Below, in pieces: positions 36,678-46,037 of a stretch of DNA of 64,000 nt (position 1 is the first letter of the stretch; each line of letters starts with the position of its first letter). The position numbers and the translations under genes were made by a program. The stretch spans positions 1-64,000 of the forward strand of contig JAJDEB010000017.1 of the NCBI GenBank assembly GCA_029260015.1, given 5' to 3'. The notes under the pieces were generated by a model. That model ran no database searches. It was given only the letters and a program-made list of their open reading frames with translations, and was not told where the DNA came from. Origin of the DNA: Phycisphaerae bacterium. Its GTDB lineage: Bacteria; Planctomycetota; Phycisphaerae; UBA1845.

Positions 36678-37259
36678 TGTACCAGCCCCCAGACTTTTGA
36701 GTAAAAAAGTGCGCGCAAGACCCGACGACAGAGTGCTATACATTGCATACGCGACTGAGTGCGTGATGACCGACCATTGATTGATAATAGCGATTTCAAT
36801 GGTAGCAGAATTGCTCAGCCGATCGCCAGCCCGTTTGTCCTGATTATAGGGCTGTTTCCAAAGTGTGTGCAGGAGCGATGCGCGTGCGTTAGCAGCCCAT
36901 AAGCCTCGAAAAATGTCCATTGCGTGCGGTCACACATCGAAGCCAAATGCCAGATATGGCGTCTGTAGTCTCAGACTGTCGAAGCGGCTCAGTGTTGAGC
37001 AAGTGGGTAGATAAGGAACTTGGCGAAAAGAAGTGTTTGAAACATTCTCGCATATAGGAACCTGCGTTGAAGATCATGCGAGTTCCTAGTTGAGAATCGC
37101 GCAACGGGCACAAAGTCGAACCCAAGCGGAATCGCGATGATTGCGTCAAGTTGCGATTGTCTTTGGTATTCACCAGCTGCATTTACAATCCAACGAAAGT
37201 AGCGAGTCAGTCAAGTGTAACCAAGCAATCGCACGCTGGATTCTTCGTAAAAAGGAGTG
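36678..37259. other. Intergenic region upstream of the multi-propeller gene
   Basis: About 580 bp between infA and the propeller gene, both on the minus strand. I see no supported gene. An inverted repeat TAGGAAC (37055-37061) / GTTCCTA (37082-37088) with a 20-bp spacer could be an operator or a weak hairpin. No tRNA-like cloverleaf is evident. Confidence 0.5.
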
Positions 37260-37511
37260 CTAGTTGCGATGCCGGTAAGTGATGCGGCCGCGGGTTAGGT
37301 CGTAGGGGGATAGCTCTATGGTTACTCGGTCGCCTGGTAGGATGCGGATGTAGTACTTTCGCATCTTACCGGCGATGGTGCAGAGGGCTTCGTGTTTGGT
37401 CTTGTCGTCGCCCTCCATTTCAGCTTCGACCAAAAACATCGCGTTGGGCAATGCCTTGACGACGACGGCTTCGAGTTGAATGCTTTCCTGATTGGCCACA
37501 AACACCTGCAC
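37260..37511 (-). CDS. infA: Translation initiation factor IF-1
   Basis: 83 residues, slightly longer than the usual 72. The S1-like OB fold is clear: [20 protein letters not shown], then [40 protein letters not shown] and the terminal YRHRN. The N-terminus MQVFVANQE replaces the common AKEDAIEV stretch. IF-1 binds the 30S A site during initiation. It stands alone, downstream of pruA and proC on the same strand but separated by 256 bp. In many bacteria infA sits in the spc/alpha ribosomal-protein cluster, so this location is unlinked. Confidence 0.93.
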   Translation of the reverse strand: MQVFVANQESIQLEAVVVKALPNAMFLVEAEMEGDDKTKHEALCTIAGKMRKYYIRILPGDRVTIELSPYDLTRGRITYRHRN

Positions 37512-37680
37512 CTTTCTAACAATCTTTGCTGCCTGATTACGTTCGCTGATGAGGCACCCGCCGGTTGCAATTTTACCTGCTTTGCCAGCATGCGGGCGAT
37601 GATCCTACCATTACCGCCTTTTTCGTCAACGGGGGCTGTGAAAATCGCGGGATTTCGGGGCGATTCCGGCAGTCCGCAGA

Positions 37681-37699
37681 AAGGGCTTAAGGAGCCCTT
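37681..37699 (-). terminator. Weak terminator-like hairpin after the P5C dehydrogenase gene
   Basis: On the minus strand AAGGGCT pairs with AGCCCTT around a five-base loop, followed by TTTCT. It is 69 bp past the dehydrogenase stop. The T run is short, so termination may be partial. Confidence 0.45.
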
Positions 37700-37767
37700 G
37701 GCAACGAACGACCCCAAAAACGAACTATCGCTGAGTACGTCCGATCGTCATTTCGCTGCCCAAAGGG

Positions 37768-39318
37768 TCAGAACTGTTCGCAGATCGTTTTGGCCTGCAT
37801 GAACAGTTGCAGATAGTCTCGCCCACCGGCTTTTGAATCGGTTCCCGACATGTTGAACCCGCCGAACGGCTGAACGTCGACCAATGCTCCGGTGCATTTT
37901 CGGTTCAAATACAAATTGCCCACATGGAAATCGTGGCGGGCCAGTTCGAGTCGGCTTCTATTGTTGGAATAGAGCGCTCCGGTCAGCCCGTATTCGGTGT
38001 CGTTGGCGATCTCGAGCATTTCGGTGAAGTTGCGTCCACGAATGACAGCCAGCACCGGTCCGAAAATTTCTTCCTGAGCAATGCGGGCGTTGCGATCGAC
38101 GTCGGCGATGATCGTCGGCGGAATGAAAAACCCGTTGTCGGGCACGGGGGTGTCCGCGAGTACGGTTCGGCCTTCCTTCTTGCCAATGTCGATGTATTCG
38201 TTGATTTTTCCATAGGCGGATTCGTCGACGACCGCGCCCATAAACACGTTCTCGGCGCTGGCAGTGTGGCCGATCGAGAGTGTCTTCGCACCCTCTGCCA
38301 CCTTCTCCAGCAACTCTTCATAAATCGACGTGTGGGCGATGAGTCGCGAACAAGCAGAACACTTCTGCCCCTGGAAACCAAAGGCAGCCGCAACGATTCC
38401 CTTGGCGGCGTCGTCGAGGTTGGCTGTCTGATCGACAACGATGCAGTCCTTACCACCCATTTCGAGAATGGTGCGCTTCAACCAAATTTGTCCGGGATGA
38501 ACGATGGCGGCTTTCTTGAAGACTTCGAGTCCGACATCCTTTGAACCGGTGAACGCAATCAAACGCGTCTTTGGATGATTCACCAAAACGTCGCCGACTT
38601 CGGCACCGCTGCCTGGCAGGAAGTTCAAGACTCCGTCAGGCAGGCCAGCTTCCATCATGATCTCGGCGAACTTCGCCGCAATCACCGGTGACGCGCTGGC
38701 TGGCTTGAGGACGACGGTGTTGCCTGCCACAATAGCAGCCGTCGTCATGCCCGCGCAAATCGCGAGCGGGAAATTCCACGGCGGAATGACCACCACCACG
38801 CCAAGCGGAATGTAGCGCACTTCGTTCTCTTCACCTTCAAACGGTGTCGTCGGGTGGCCGCCGGCAAGCCGCATCATTTCGCGGCCATAGAAGTCGAGAA
38901 AGTCGATCGTCTCGCACACGTCTGCATATGCTTCAATCCAGCTCTTGCTGACTTCGAAGCACATCCAAGCCGAAAGTTCGTAGACCCTCCGGCGCATGAT
39001 CGCTGCCGCCCGAACGAGGATACGAGCCCGTCCTTCCGGATCGAAGTGCGACCACATCTTGAAGGTTTCGTAAGCGGTGGCGACGGCTTCTCCAGCTTGG
39101 TCGGCGCTGGCCTTGCAAACAGATCCGACCACCTGATCGCGGGCGGCAGGGCAGATGGAGGTGATCTTTTGATCGGTCGTGATTTCTTTACCGCCAATCC
39201 GCAAGGGATACGTGCGTCCAAGTTGTTTGCTGACGTACCCGATGGCGTCGAGCATTTTGGACCGCGGGCCTTCCTGCGTGAATTCAACATATGGTTCCGG
39301 ACGATAGGGGGGTAACAT
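37768..39318 (-). CDS. pruA: L-glutamate gamma-semialdehyde (1-pyrroline-5-carboxylate) dehydrogenase
   Basis: 516 residues from ATG 39318 (MLPPYRPEPYVEFTQEGPR), chosen because GAGGAG lies just upstream; an ATG 54 bases earlier lacks a ribosome site. ALDH superfamily: PPWNFPLAICAGMTTAAIVA, NTVVLKPASASPV, FTGSKDVG in the cofactor fold, catalytic Glu in LEMGGKD, and catalytic Cys320 in GFQGQKCSACSR. It is the PutA/PruA type of about 515 residues. It oxidises glutamate semialdehyde to glutamate with NAD+ in proline breakdown. No proline dehydrogenase is nearby. It lies 83 bp downstream of proC on the same strand, so the two enzymes act on the same intermediate in opposite directions. Confidence 0.95.
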   Translation of the reverse strand: MLPPYRPEPYVEFTQEGPRSKMLDAIGYVSKQLGRTYPLRIGGKEITTDQKITSICPAARDQVVGSVCKASADQAGEAVATAYETFKMWSHFDPEGRARILVRAAAIMRRRVYELSAWMCFEVSKSWIEAYADVCETIDFLDFYGREMMRLAGGHPTTPFEGEENEVRYIPLGVVVVIPPWNFPLAICAGMTTAAIVAGNTVVLKPASASPVIAAKFAEIMMEAGLPDGVLNFLPGSGAEVGDVLVNHPKTRLIAFTGSKDVGLEVFKKAAIVHPGQIWLKRTILEMGGKDCIVVDQTANLDDAAKGIVAAAFGFQGQKCSACSRLIAHTSIYEELLEKVAEGAKTLSIGHTASAENVFMGAVVDESAYGKINEYIDIGKKEGRTVLADTPVPDNGFFIPPTIIADVDRNARIAQEEIFGPVLAVIRGRNFTEMLEIANDTEYGLTGALYSNNRSRLELARHDFHVGNLYLNRKCTGALVDVQPFGGFNMSGTDSKAGGRDYLQLFMQAKTICEQF

Positions 39319-39401
39319 GCAAATCTCCTCAGCGACGCAAGGGTCTAAACCCGATGATTGTTGGTGCCACATAATGGCACGTTTTGTTGTTATTCACTTG
39401 G

Positions 39402-40220
39402 TCAGTGACCAAGTTCCTTTGATCGATTCCATGCGGCCAATACGGCGCGTTCCAGGCATTCTCTGACTTTGTCGTTGTCCAACGATTGAATAGCGGCTTC
39501 GGTGGTTCCGCCGGGCGACATGACTTTCTTGCGCAAGACATCGGGCGGGTCTGATGACTCGATCATCATGCGAGCTGCGCCGAGGCATGTTTGCGTCGCG
39601 AGTAGTTTTGCTTCTTGCGGTGACAAGCCCGCTTTCTGCCCGGCATCGATGATGGCTTCGCAGAAGAAATAGAAATACGCAGGCCCGGTGCCAGAAACAG
39701 CCGTCACCGCATCCATCATGGATTCATCGTTGAGTACAACGGCGCGCCCACCGGCTTCAAAAACGCGCTGGGCGCGTAGGACGTCAGCTTCAGTGGCGTG
39801 CTGCCCTGCGAAGATGCCAGCCATCCCTTCATCGACGTGCATGGCGAGGTTGGGCATGACGCGAACGACGCGGGCTTTGATGTTTGGGAACTGCGCTTCG
39901 ATCAGCTGCGTGGGCACGCCAGCCATGATGGAGACGAGAACGTGATCATCGCGGACAAGGTCGGCGAAACCGGCGCAGACTTCTTTGAACACCTGCGGTT
40001 TGACTGCGAGCAGGATCAGGTAGCTGTCGTTGACGGCTTGGCGGTTGTCGTCGGTGGTGGTGATCTTGAACCGATCGGCGAATGCCGTCCTTCGCTCGGC
40101 ATTGGGGTCGGTGGCAATGATGCGATCATCGAGCAGAATCATTTTGCGCAGCAGGCCATGCACGACCCCTTCGGCTGCATTGCCGCTACCGATCACTGCG
40201 ATTTCATATTGCGTCTGCAA
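39402..40220 (-). CDS. proC: Pyrroline-5-carboxylate reductase
   Basis: 272 residues. The Rossmann N-terminus has YEIAVIGSGNAAEGVVHGLL (GxGxxA), followed by LAVKPQVFKEV, ARVVRVMPNLAMHVDEGMAG, and the C-terminal P5CR signature GTGPAYFYFFCEAIIDAG, with KVMSPGGTTEAAI near the end. It catalyses the last step of proline synthesis, reducing P5C to proline with NAD(P)H. It is encoded directly upstream of the P5C dehydrogenase gene. Confidence 0.96.
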   Translation of the reverse strand: MQTQYEIAVIGSGNAAEGVVHGLLRKMILLDDRIIATDPNAERRTAFADRFKITTTDDNRQAVNDSYLILLAVKPQVFKEVCAGFADLVRDDHVLVSIMAGVPTQLIEAQFPNIKARVVRVMPNLAMHVDEGMAGIFAGQHATEADVLRAQRVFEAGGRAVVLNDESMMDAVTAVSGTGPAYFYFFCEAIIDAGQKAGLSPQEAKLLATQTCLGAARMMIESSDPPDVLRKKVMSPGGTTEAAIQSLDNDKVRECLERAVLAAWNRSKELGH

Positions 40221-40345
40221 CCCAAACCTCCAAGTCGGTCATCCTTACCGCATATATGTGCATGATGACGAATCGCGGTGGGGCTGTAAATGCCTGCAAG
40301 CGTGATCGTTAATATGATTTCCACGGACGCCGATGAAGTGTTTAT

Positions 40346-40729
40346 TTGCACCGTTCGAACCTGCATCACATAATCGGACGAATGGGTGGATTGGCTCGAC
40401 ATTGGAAATTGATCGCGGCTATTCTGATGCTTGCGTTGGCGGGGTATCTGCTGACGCGGTCATCTTCACCTTTTCCACCGATTCCCGATCGGTTTGACTA
40501 TGTCTGTGTCTCGACCGGTGAACTGTTTTATCTTTCCAACGAAGAAGCCGCGATGATCCCCGCCCGTCACCCGCAAACAGGGGTGGCGACATTGATCCCC
40601 TGCATTCGCAACGATGATGGATCCGTGGCGGTAGAAGAGGGTTTCCGCGCATTGTTGGAGGGCGAGTTGAGTAAATACAACCATGTGGTCGATATGGAAA
40701 CCTTGATCGTCAAGAAAGATGGAGCGTGA
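40346..40729 (+). CDS. Small single-TM protein, planctomycete type, function unknown
   Basis: 127 residues (a start at 40382, MGGLARHWKL, is equally likely and gives 115). One TM helix (WKLIAAILMLALAGYLL) is followed by a short soluble domain with FDYVCVSTGELFYLSNEEAA, MIPARHPQTGVATLIPC and VVDMETLIVKKDGA. The pattern 'CV.TGE.F.LS....PA.hP.TG..TL.PC' is one I associate with small proteins encoded near pseudopilin or secretion genes in planctomycetes, but I cannot name a family. It is divergent from proC. Confidence 0.55.
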   Translation: MHRSNLHHIIGRMGGLARHWKLIAAILMLALAGYLLTRSSSPFPPIPDRFDYVCVSTGELFYLSNEEAAMIPARHPQTGVATLIPCIRNDDGSVAVEEGFRALLEGELSKYNHVVDMETLIVKKDGA

Positions 40730-40990
40730 GCCAACACCCCATTATTCGGGAGCACGCCTAAACAGTTTGGCCGGCAAGCCCGACACTTGGCCAAATACTA
40801 GACTTGCTCGAAACTGAGTCGGCTTTGAACTTCAAAGGTTCTGCTTTATTTGCTTGCAAAGATTAGGTCGCCAAATCGCGCGGATTTGACGTTCACGGTT
40901 TGCCCAGCCGATTCCCCCATTTCGAATCGGAGTGGAACGCATAGCCCCGCATCGAATGTTACGATTATAGAGACAAAGGAGAAAGCCACG

Positions 40991-41824
40991 ATGGTTCAGT
41001 GTAGACGAATGATTGCGTCCATGATTGTTGTCGGACTCTTGGTGAACGGCACCGGTTGTACGACCCCTCCAGATGATGGCGGCGGTAATACTGATGAAGC
41101 GCCTAAGATTCCACCGTCGTCAACATTCATCATTGACTTCAGCGATTTCGAAGAGGAAGACGACGGGCCAGTGCTTCGGACGCGCGGTGTTTTGCCAAGG
41201 GCGAATTGGGGTTTTGCGGCGACGAGCGCGACCATTTGGAATGTGATTATTAGTATCAATCTTGCAATCCCAGTCGCATCATTCGCGGCATCGTTTAACA
41301 ACGAACCGACGCTTGGTCCTGACGGTGTTTGGTCGTGGACTTATGATTTTACGGCGGCAGGTCTGCTCCACTCAGCCGAACTGCAAGGTCAGATTAATGG
41401 AGCGAATGTGACCTGGAACATGTTTATTTCCAGAGAAGGCGATTACACCGATTTTAATTGGTTCACGGGTACGTCGAACATTCTGGCGACCGAAGGTTCG
41501 TGGATGCTGAATCGAAATCCTGACAACCCTGCGCCTTATATCGAAATCACCTACAATCTGAACGAAGATGATGGCACCGGTGATATCCAATACACCAATG
41601 TTGTTCCAGGCGATGCTGATAACGGGGGATTTGTTTTCTTTGGCATTTCCAACGAGGAACCGTTCGACGCCAATTATCAGATCTATCGGAAAGCCGCTGA
41701 CGAAACCACGGATATTGAATGGTCGCGTGACACGAAAGACGGCAGAGTAAAGGACGCTTCGTTTTTTGGTGATGACGAATACCGCTGTTGGGACGAAGCG
41801 CTGACGGATATTGAATGTCCGTAG
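40991..41824 (+). CDS. Predicted secreted protein or lipoprotein, unknown family
   Basis: 277 residues from ATG 40991, chosen because AAAGGAG lies 10-16 bases upstream; the frame also opens further upstream but without support. The N-terminus is a signal peptide ending VNGTGCTTPPDDGGG. The Cys could be lipidated although the residues before it (NGTG) are not a strong lipobox. The mature part is beta-rich with no recognised domain (GVWSWTYDFTAAGLL, EGSWMLNRNPDNPAPYIEIT, GGFVFFGISNEEP), and it ends in a segment with two late cysteines (CWDEALTDIECP). A strong terminator follows. Confidence 0.6.
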   Translation: MVQCRRMIASMIVVGLLVNGTGCTTPPDDGGGNTDEAPKIPPSSTFIIDFSDFEEEDDGPVLRTRGVLPRANWGFAATSATIWNVIISINLAIPVASFAASFNNEPTLGPDGVWSWTYDFTAAGLLHSAELQGQINGANVTWNMFISREGDYTDFNWFTGTSNILATEGSWMLNRNPDNPAPYIEITYNLNEDDGTGDIQYTNVVPGDADNGGFVFFGISNEEPFDANYQIYRKAADETTDIEWSRDTKDGRVKDASFFGDDEYRCWDEALTDIECP

Positions 41825-41872
41825 GTTTTTCAGGGCGCAAGATTTCCAGCTAAGATTGTTGAACAAATTAGA

Positions 41873-41916
41873 GTGGATGCGGCATTCGTATTGCGCGAAT
41901 TCGCATCCACTTTTTT
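41873..41916 (+). terminator. Strong rho-independent terminator
   Basis: GTGGATGCG (41873-41881) pairs with CGCATCCAC (41902-41910) and six T follow. It closes the transcript of the 277-residue secreted protein. Confidence 0.88.
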
Positions 41917-41972
41917 GTGGAATAATGGTTTCAACGGTTTGGCGGGCAAAGTTGTTTTGTGGTGCGTCAAGT

Positions 41973-42037
41973 GGTGAATTGACTTAGGCGAAGTCAGCGT
42001 TGATGATCAGTTGATCCATCGCATCGAAGATGGCTTG
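41973..42037 (-). pseudogene. 3' fragment of a pseudopilin gene (duplicate of 43535-43599)
   Basis: These 65 bp match 43535-43599, the 3' part of the minus-strand pseudopilin gene, with about seven differences. On the minus strand they encode QAIFDAMDQLIINADFA then TAA, against QAIFDAMDQLLINADFA-YG... in the intact gene. An in-frame TGA precedes the fragment. The copies flank the 365-residue gene at 42250-43347. This looks like a relic of a duplicated pseudopilin gene or of an insertion event. Confidence 0.7.
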
Positions 42038-42249
42038 TCAGGAATGAAATGATCGAGACGCGGGCCGCAAGCAAAAGAGTTCGGAACAGCCACTGTTTTC
42101 TGCCAAAGTGCCACAGAGAATTAGTAGCTTTCCTGAATTAACTCCGGTCTCAACCAGCCCCGGCAGCATCCCGTCAAACCGGCATAGACACCCATATTAG
42201 GATTCTCGCCGGCTTCAACCTGTGATAAACTACCGCGGGAGACCACTTC

Positions 42250-43347
42250 ATGAGCGAAAACAAGACAATCGGTATCATCGTTGCGGCGGGTTGCGGAATT
42301 GCGTTGATCGCAATTGTAGGGGTTGTCCTGTCCAAAAATGCCACAGCCGCAGCCCGCGAGCAAGAAATCGCAGCCCTTGCGGCGAAACTAGGCGAGTCAG
42401 TATCCAATTCTGACGGCTACATTCGAGACCGGGACTTTGATCGAGCAGCATCGACGCTCCAGGCAATTGAAACAAGCATCGTCAACATCGGTGATTACTC
42501 ACTTCGGGAACAATACGATCAGGCGATGAGCAGGGTTACCGTCGCAGAACGAGACCATACGGCGAAAGTCAATGACGGCTGGTCACTATTCGAGCGCAAG
42601 TTTATTTCACCCATCGAGAAACAGAAGATACTCACCGACAGGGAGCGGAGAAAGCAGGAAGAAACTCAACGAGCCGAACGTGAGCGGCAATTAGCGGATG
42701 AACGCAGGCAAAAGGAATTTGCCGAGTGGCAAAGACGTGAGGAGCAACGCAAGGCCGAGCAACTTCGACAACCTGCCCACGAATACGAAGTTGTAGCGGA
42801 CGAAAAGCAAGACACCCCGGGCAAAACGCAAGTCATGCTCAAGGTTGTTGTTCAAACAGCATTGGGAAGATCTAAGTTGCAATCGCTCTTGAAGTCGCTG
42901 TTCGACAAAGCTCGGCAGCGGCGAGGTTTCAAGTTCAGTCAGCATCCCAATGCTGTTTACATCTATGCGTATGGCCCGAATGCAGAACCCAGCGGGGCAG
43001 TATGGATCGGCATGGCGAGCTATAATGAAAACAACGGGGACTCCAAGCCTGAGATTCGCATTTCGGATTCACGATTGGAAGCGGCGTTTGATAAAGCCTC
43101 AGTCAAGGCAGGGTTGACCGAAGCGCAACGCAAACAGGTTTTTTGGGAGTCCGTTTTGATTGAAGACCTGGCAATGGCGGTTTTGGAAGCGGCGCTGCTG
43201 GCTGGGAAAAGAGTCGAAGGGGCGGCAGAATCCGACCGCATCACGGCAAGCGGGGAGCGTGAACTCAGGCGCAAATTCGGTCTGACCGAAGAGGAACTTC
43301 AGAAAATCCAAATCGAGGGAATCACGAAGGGATGGCCGATGCCTTGA
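42250..43347 (+). CDS. Single-TM protein with coiled coil and unknown C-terminal domain
   Basis: 365 residues. One TM helix near the N-terminus (IGIIVAAGCGIALIAIVGVVL), then about 100 helical residues. A highly charged coiled coil follows (residues about 130-180: DRERRKQEETQRAERERQLA...). The C-terminal globular part of about 170 residues includes TQVMLKVVVQTALGRSKLQS, FKFSQHPNAVYIYAYGPNAE, GAVWIGMASYN and a final helical segment (ELRRKFGLTEEELQKIQIEG). I recognise no family. A GGGAG lies about 10 bases upstream. The gene is bounded by a pseudopilin gene on one side and a fragment of the same gene on the other, suggesting it was inserted or rearranged into place. Confidence 0.6.
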   Translation: MSENKTIGIIVAAGCGIALIAIVGVVLSKNATAAAREQEIAALAAKLGESVSNSDGYIRDRDFDRAASTLQAIETSIVNIGDYSLREQYDQAMSRVTVAERDHTAKVNDGWSLFERKFISPIEKQKILTDRERRKQEETQRAERERQLADERRQKEFAEWQRREEQRKAEQLRQPAHEYEVVADEKQDTPGKTQVMLKVVVQTALGRSKLQSLLKSLFDKARQRRGFKFSQHPNAVYIYAYGPNAEPSGAVWIGMASYNENNGDSKPEIRISDSRLEAAFDKASVKAGLTEAQRKQVFWESVLIEDLAMAVLEAALLAGKRVEGAAESDRITASGERELRRKFGLTEEELQKIQIEGITKGWPMP

Positions 43348-43500
43348 TCGCTGTCCTGCCAGGCGCTGTCGTGGTCGCTTGGCGCAACGATTCTCCCCTA
43401 TGCTCGTGTTGGTACCAATGCGTCCCCCTGTACTATAGTTCAGGACAGCCACTGATTCGTGACGCATCGCCAACCCTTTCGACGCCCTTGGGCAGCTTGA

Positions 43501-44379
43501 CTACCTGGTTGTTTGAATGGTCGGCGCGTCGAATGGTGAACTGCCGTAGGCGAAGTCTGCGTTGATTAGCAGTTGATCCATTGCATCGAAGATGGCTTGC
43601 AGATTGCCTTGGCCGGCTTGTTCGAAGACTTCGCGGCCTAGACCGAGCACGTTGTCGCGGTTGCGGTAGGTTGTGACCGAGGCATCCTTGAATAACACAT
43701 TGCTAAACTCGCCTTTGTGATTGGTGTGGAATGAATCCTCATCAAGACCAAGGGCGTTGGTATCCATCGCAAGGGCTGTCACCCGTACTTTCACACCATC
43801 GACGATGTGAAATCCCAATCGATCGAGGTTCCCCGTCGCAGCGTTTTCCGGCAGATGGTCGAGTTGGCGATATTGGTATGACCCGAACCCATCGTCGGCG
43901 AAATCCGTGTTCGATTCACACGCCACTTCATTGGCACCAGTCATGGGAATCTTGGGGGATTCTTCGGTACGGTTGAAGCTGTCGTCCGATGGGCAGAAAA
44001 AAAGATTCAAATCGGGCACCGTCGTTTTGTACAGCATACCGAGTCCGGTGAATTGACACTGCGAGAACATCGACACGAAGCTGGCATTGTTTCCGAGCCA
44101 AAGTTGGTTGGTGGCTAGGTGATTGCCGCCGAGATCGATGGGAATAACCGGGTCGGGTCCGCGCGGAATCAGCCCCAGGTTGTCCTGAGCGTACAGTTGA
44201 ATACCGGTTCCGATTTGATGCAGGTTGCTCTTGCAGACGACGAGCTTGCTTTGTGCGCGGGCGCGTTTTAGTGACGGCAACAGGATGCTGATTAATAAGG
44301 CGATGATCGACACGACGACGAGCAATTCGACGAGTGTGAAACCATCGCGGTTTACTTTCCTAAGGTTCGTCTCGCTCAT
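43501..44379 (-). CDS. Type II secretion/type IV pilus-like pseudopilin
   Basis: 292 residues. A short basic leader (MSETNLRKVNRDG) is cut by prepilin peptidase before [20 protein letters not shown], with Glu5 present. The helix continues to LPSLKRARAQSKLVVCKSNL. The C-terminal domain has CPSDDSFNR and HKGEFSNVLFKDASVTTY, a variant of the H-x9-DG motif of planctomycete pseudopilins, and ends with a segment ...IFDAMDQLLINADFAYGSS. These proteins build periplasmic pseudopili. The last part of the gene is duplicated as a fragment at 41973-42037. Confidence 0.9.
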   Translation of the reverse strand: MSETNLRKVNRDGFTLVELLVVVSIIALLISILLPSLKRARAQSKLVVCKSNLHQIGTGIQLYAQDNLGLIPRGPDPVIPIDLGGNHLATNQLWLGNNASFVSMFSQCQFTGLGMLYKTTVPDLNLFFCPSDDSFNRTEESPKIPMTGANEVACESNTDFADDGFGSYQYRQLDHLPENAATGNLDRLGFHIVDGVKVRVTALAMDTNALGLDEDSFHTNHKGEFSNVLFKDASVTTYRNRDNVLGLGREVFEQAGQGNLQAIFDAMDQLLINADFAYGSSPFDAPTIQTTR

Positions 44380-44764
44380 AGTGGATTCCTGAAAGATGGC
44401 GAATTCCTAAGTGTATGCGGAATAATCGTGGGCCCTTATTTAGACGAAGTTTATATTCACCTCATCGTATTGGCGATTGCATACAATCTTCCGTTCGCAA
44501 GCGGGGACGGCTAAAGGGTCTAAGCTGGGGGGAGTGACCAGGCAAGCCCCTGTTGTGTATAATGTTGTCCGCATCCGCTTCTAGGGACGATTCGGGTCGA
44601 ATGATTTGCCGGTCAGATTAAGGCGTACTTGAACGGCGCTATCGAACCTCTAAAATGACTGGCATCTCGCGATCGGAACTTGCCGCGACATGGAACTTGC
44701 ACGAGCGAGTTCGACCTACCCGCATCGACGTTTGAAAATGCTTTCTTAAATGGTTGGAGAGAAC
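44380..44764. other. Intergenic region carrying the promoter of the pil operon
   Basis: 385 bp between divergent pseudopilin and pilT genes. It is AT-rich just upstream of the pseudopilin and contains a good sigma-70-type promoter toward pilT (44534-44563). No gene is supported. Confidence 0.55.
44534..44563 (+). promoter_or_regulatory. Putative sigma-70 promoter for the pilT operon
   Basis: GTGACC (44534-44539) as -35 and TATAAT (44558-44563) as a perfect -10, spaced 18 bp, with an extended-type TGTG just upstream of the -10. The 5' UTR to pilT would be about 195 nt. Confidence 0.5.
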
Positions 44765-45940
44765 GTGTCTGAAACCGAAGAAATCAAGAACGAAATAGAA
44801 GCGGCTGACCTTGGCGGCGACGATTCCAGCGAACCCAAACCGGCAAAGGAAAAGAAGATCGACAAGCTGTTCCGCGCCATGGAAAAAATGGGTGCGTCGG
44901 ACCTGCACTTCAAAGCCGATTCGCCAGCAAAGGTGCGCGTACGTGGCGGTCTCAAGTCGATGTCGACGGGTCCGATGAGCGATGAGAAAATCCGTGGTCT
45001 GATTTTCGACATCATGAATGAAGATCAGCAGCGCAAGTTCCACGAAAACGGCGCGATGGACTTTGCGCATCAGGCGCTGGGTGGTTCGCGTTTTCGAATC
45101 AATGTGTTCTTGCAGCGCGGTTTGATGTCGATGGCTGCCCGCCGGATTTCGACCGAGATTCTCGACTACTCGCAGCTTCACCTTCCGCCCACATTGGAAA
45201 AGCTTGCCCAGCATCATCAGGGTTTGGTTCTGGTTTCCGGGATCACGGGTAGTGGTAAGAGTACAACCATCGCCGCGATGATGGAACAGATCAACAAGAC
45301 CCGTTCGTGCCACATCGTGACACTCGAAGATCCGATCGAGTTTCAATACAACGATAAGAAGTCGTTTATCAATCAACGTGAAGTCGGGATCGACGTCCTT
45401 GACTTCCATGCCGCGCTGAAATACTTGATGCGTCAGGATCCCGATGTGGTGTTGATCGGTGAGATGCGCGATCAGGAAACGTTTGCTGCGGCTCTTCATG
45501 CGGCTGAATCGGGCCACCTGGTGTTCGGAACGGTTCACGCCAACGGGACCGCCGGAACCATTACCCGCGTCTTGGAATTGTTCCCGGAAAACGCTCGGGC
45601 GCTGATTCGCAGTTCGCTGGTGTTCAATCTTCAGGGCATCGTCTGCCAGAAGCTGCTCAAGACGATTCGCCCAGATGTGCCTCGCGTCCCCTGTGTTGAG
45701 GTTTGCGTTGTCAATGCAACGATCCGAAAGTTGATCGCTGACGGTCGCGATTCGGATATCCTTGGCGTGGTCAAGAGTTCTTATGGCGAAGGGATGCTCG
45801 ACTTCAACGAGTCGTTAAGACAGTTGGTTGAGGAAGAATACATCAGCCAGGAAATCGCCTACGCCGCCGCCCCCAACGCCGAGGAACTCAAAATGAAGCT
45901 CAAGGGAATCAATATCGCTGGTAGTGGCATCATCGGTTAG
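44765..45940 (+). CDS. pilT: PilT-family type IV pilus retraction ATPase
   Basis: 391 residues from GTG 44765. GGAGAG lies 5-10 bases upstream, whereas the in-frame ATG at 44750 has none. After an acidic N-terminus the PilT/PilB N-domain starts (KMGASDLHFKADSPAKVRVR). The ATPase core is intact: Walker A GITGSGKST (residues 159-167), Asp box TLEDPIEF, Walker B DVVLIGEMRDQET, and His box GHLVFGTVHANG. PilT depolymerises type IV pili from the cytoplasmic side. It is first in an operon with a membrane-anchored pseudo-ATPase and a CvpA-like protein. The second PilT-like gene at the right edge of the window suggests several pilus-type ATPases. Confidence 0.92.
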   Translation: MSETEEIKNEIEAADLGGDDSSEPKPAKEKKIDKLFRAMEKMGASDLHFKADSPAKVRVRGGLKSMSTGPMSDEKIRGLIFDIMNEDQQRKFHENGAMDFAHQALGGSRFRINVFLQRGLMSMAARRISTEILDYSQLHLPPTLEKLAQHHQGLVLVSGITGSGKSTTIAAMMEQINKTRSCHIVTLEDPIEFQYNDKKSFINQREVGIDVLDFHAALKYLMRQDPDVVLIGEMRDQETFAAALHAAESGHLVFGTVHANGTAGTITRVLELFPENARALIRSSLVFNLQGIVCQKLLKTIRPDVPRVPCVEVCVVNATIRKLIADGRDSDILGVVKSSYGEGMLDFNESLRQLVEEEYISQEIAYAAAPNAEELKMKLKGINIAGSGIIG

Positions 45941-46037
45941 ATGCGGTTAATCTTCGGCGTCTATATAGTTGAATTCGCGTAGGGCTGGCGTCGGTGCGAA
46001 CGCCGGGCCGTTTCCTTCCCACCCTAAATCAGGTGCC

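Noticed and set aside
36678-36920. N-terminal extension of the multi-propeller protein
   Set aside because: The added residues lack a signal peptide; a clean signal peptide begins at the ATG at 36677.
42121-42363. Minus-strand frame overlapping the start of the 365-residue gene
   Set aside because: Shadow of the plus-strand gene and its leader with no supporting features.
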